Assembly (NCBI GenBank): GCA_049792815.1
Contig: JBARBG010000022.1
Span: 1 to 37,219 of the forward strand
Direction: 5' to 3'
DNA length: 37,219 nucleotides
Source of the DNA: DAIDKA01 sp049792815
GTDB taxonomy: Bacteria; Pseudomonadota; Gammaproteobacteria; Steroidobacterales; Steroidobacteraceae
The notes under the pieces were generated by a model, which was not told where the DNA came from, did no database searches, and saw only the letters and a program-made list of their open reading frames with translations. A program made the position numbers and the translations under genes. Below, one piece after another: positions 37,116 through 37,219 of this stretch (within the stretch, counting starts at the first letter, position 1; the number at the start of each line of letters is the position of its first letter).

Positions 37116-37144
37116 ATTCTACGCAATGAAGCGCTAATTATCTA
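37116..37144 (-). promoter_or_regulatory. Candidate promoter of the rpsP operon
   Basis: On the minus strand TAGATA (37139-37144) and TAGAAT (37116-37121) are 17 nt apart, in an AT-rich patch between the ffh stop and rpsP. Each matches four or five of six sigma-70 consensus bases. The leader would be about 40 nt. Read-through from ffh is also possible. Confidence 0.4.
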
Positions 37145-37159
37145 TTGGTTTTCAAGGTT

Positions 37160-37219
37160 TCAGGCCCCGGGAAACCCCGGCGGCATGCCCCCTTTGAATG
37201 CCCCGAGCATACGGCGCAG
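37160..37219 (-). CDS. ffh: Signal recognition particle protein Ffh, C-terminal end (partial)
   Basis: The minus strand reads 19 codons and a TGA: LRRMLGAFKGGMPPGFPGA. This matches the Gly/Met/Pro-rich tail of Ffh, and ffh normally precedes rpsP in gammaproteobacteria. The rest of the gene lies beyond the window. The call rests on this short tail and on synteny. Confidence 0.75.
   Translation of the reverse strand: MRRMLGAFKGGMPPGFPGA

Noticed and set aside
37163..37185. CCGGG-GTTT-CCCGG hairpin as ffh terminator
   Set aside because: It lies inside the last codons of ffh and no T-run follows.

Overview
The window is chromosomal DNA of a GC-rich Gram-negative bacterium, most probably a gammaproteobacterium of the Xanthomonadales/Nevskiales/Steroidobacter type. 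The evidence is a complete Mla lipid-transport system, a BepA-like protease, lipoproteins with clear lipoboxes, the dapA-gcvR-bcp neighbourhood and the ffh-rpsP-rimM-trmD-rplS operon. The taxon is inferred from gene order and protein style only. Coding density is very high, many neighbours overlap by 1-26 nt, and no gene-free stretch exceeds 200 nt. I see no CRISPR array, insertion sequence, prophage or rRNA.

Layout. 1-245: SRP 4.5S RNA and tRNA-Ser(GGA), minus strand. 318-1520: a very short BamC-like lipoprotein and dapA, minus strand, divergent from gcvR-bcp-phoH (1719-4182). 4277-6643: bepA-like protease and mlaA. 6650-9798: mlaFEDCB on the minus strand, running into convergent mlaA, with a class I aldolase gene directly upstream. 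11003-18661: an eight-gene SUF operon, sufR-B-C-D-S-U-T plus a Rieske protein. Its sufB gene is interrupted in frame by a 367-residue intein that carries a LAGLIDADG endonuclease domain.

18662-22051: an MFS exporter and a divergent secreted parallel beta-helix protein. 22073-24698: an ECF sigma factor/anti-sigma pair and a Tat-exported metallophosphoesterase/cupredoxin pair, all on the minus strand. Two 31-bp promoters of the same architecture precede the two pairs. 24839-27611: creD, a coupled ddl and a small secreted protein. 27586-33292: hslR-yhhQ-putA-tannase-family esterase, minus strand. 33330-37219: sppA, rplS, trmD, rimM, rpsP and the last 19 codons of ffh, minus strand.

How they fit together. 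The SUF operon encodes scaffold (SufBCD), cysteine desulfurase (SufS), sulfur acceptor (SufU), maturation factor (SufT), a Rieske protein and an Rrf2 regulator whose probable operator overlaps its own promoter. MlaA and MlaFEDCB together handle retrograde phospholipid transport. The ECF module looks like a small envelope-stress regulon: the sigma factor drives itself and a periplasmic phosphoesterase plus copper protein. The most notable items are the SufB intein, placed exactly at the conserved functional cysteine of SufB, and the paired ECF promoters.
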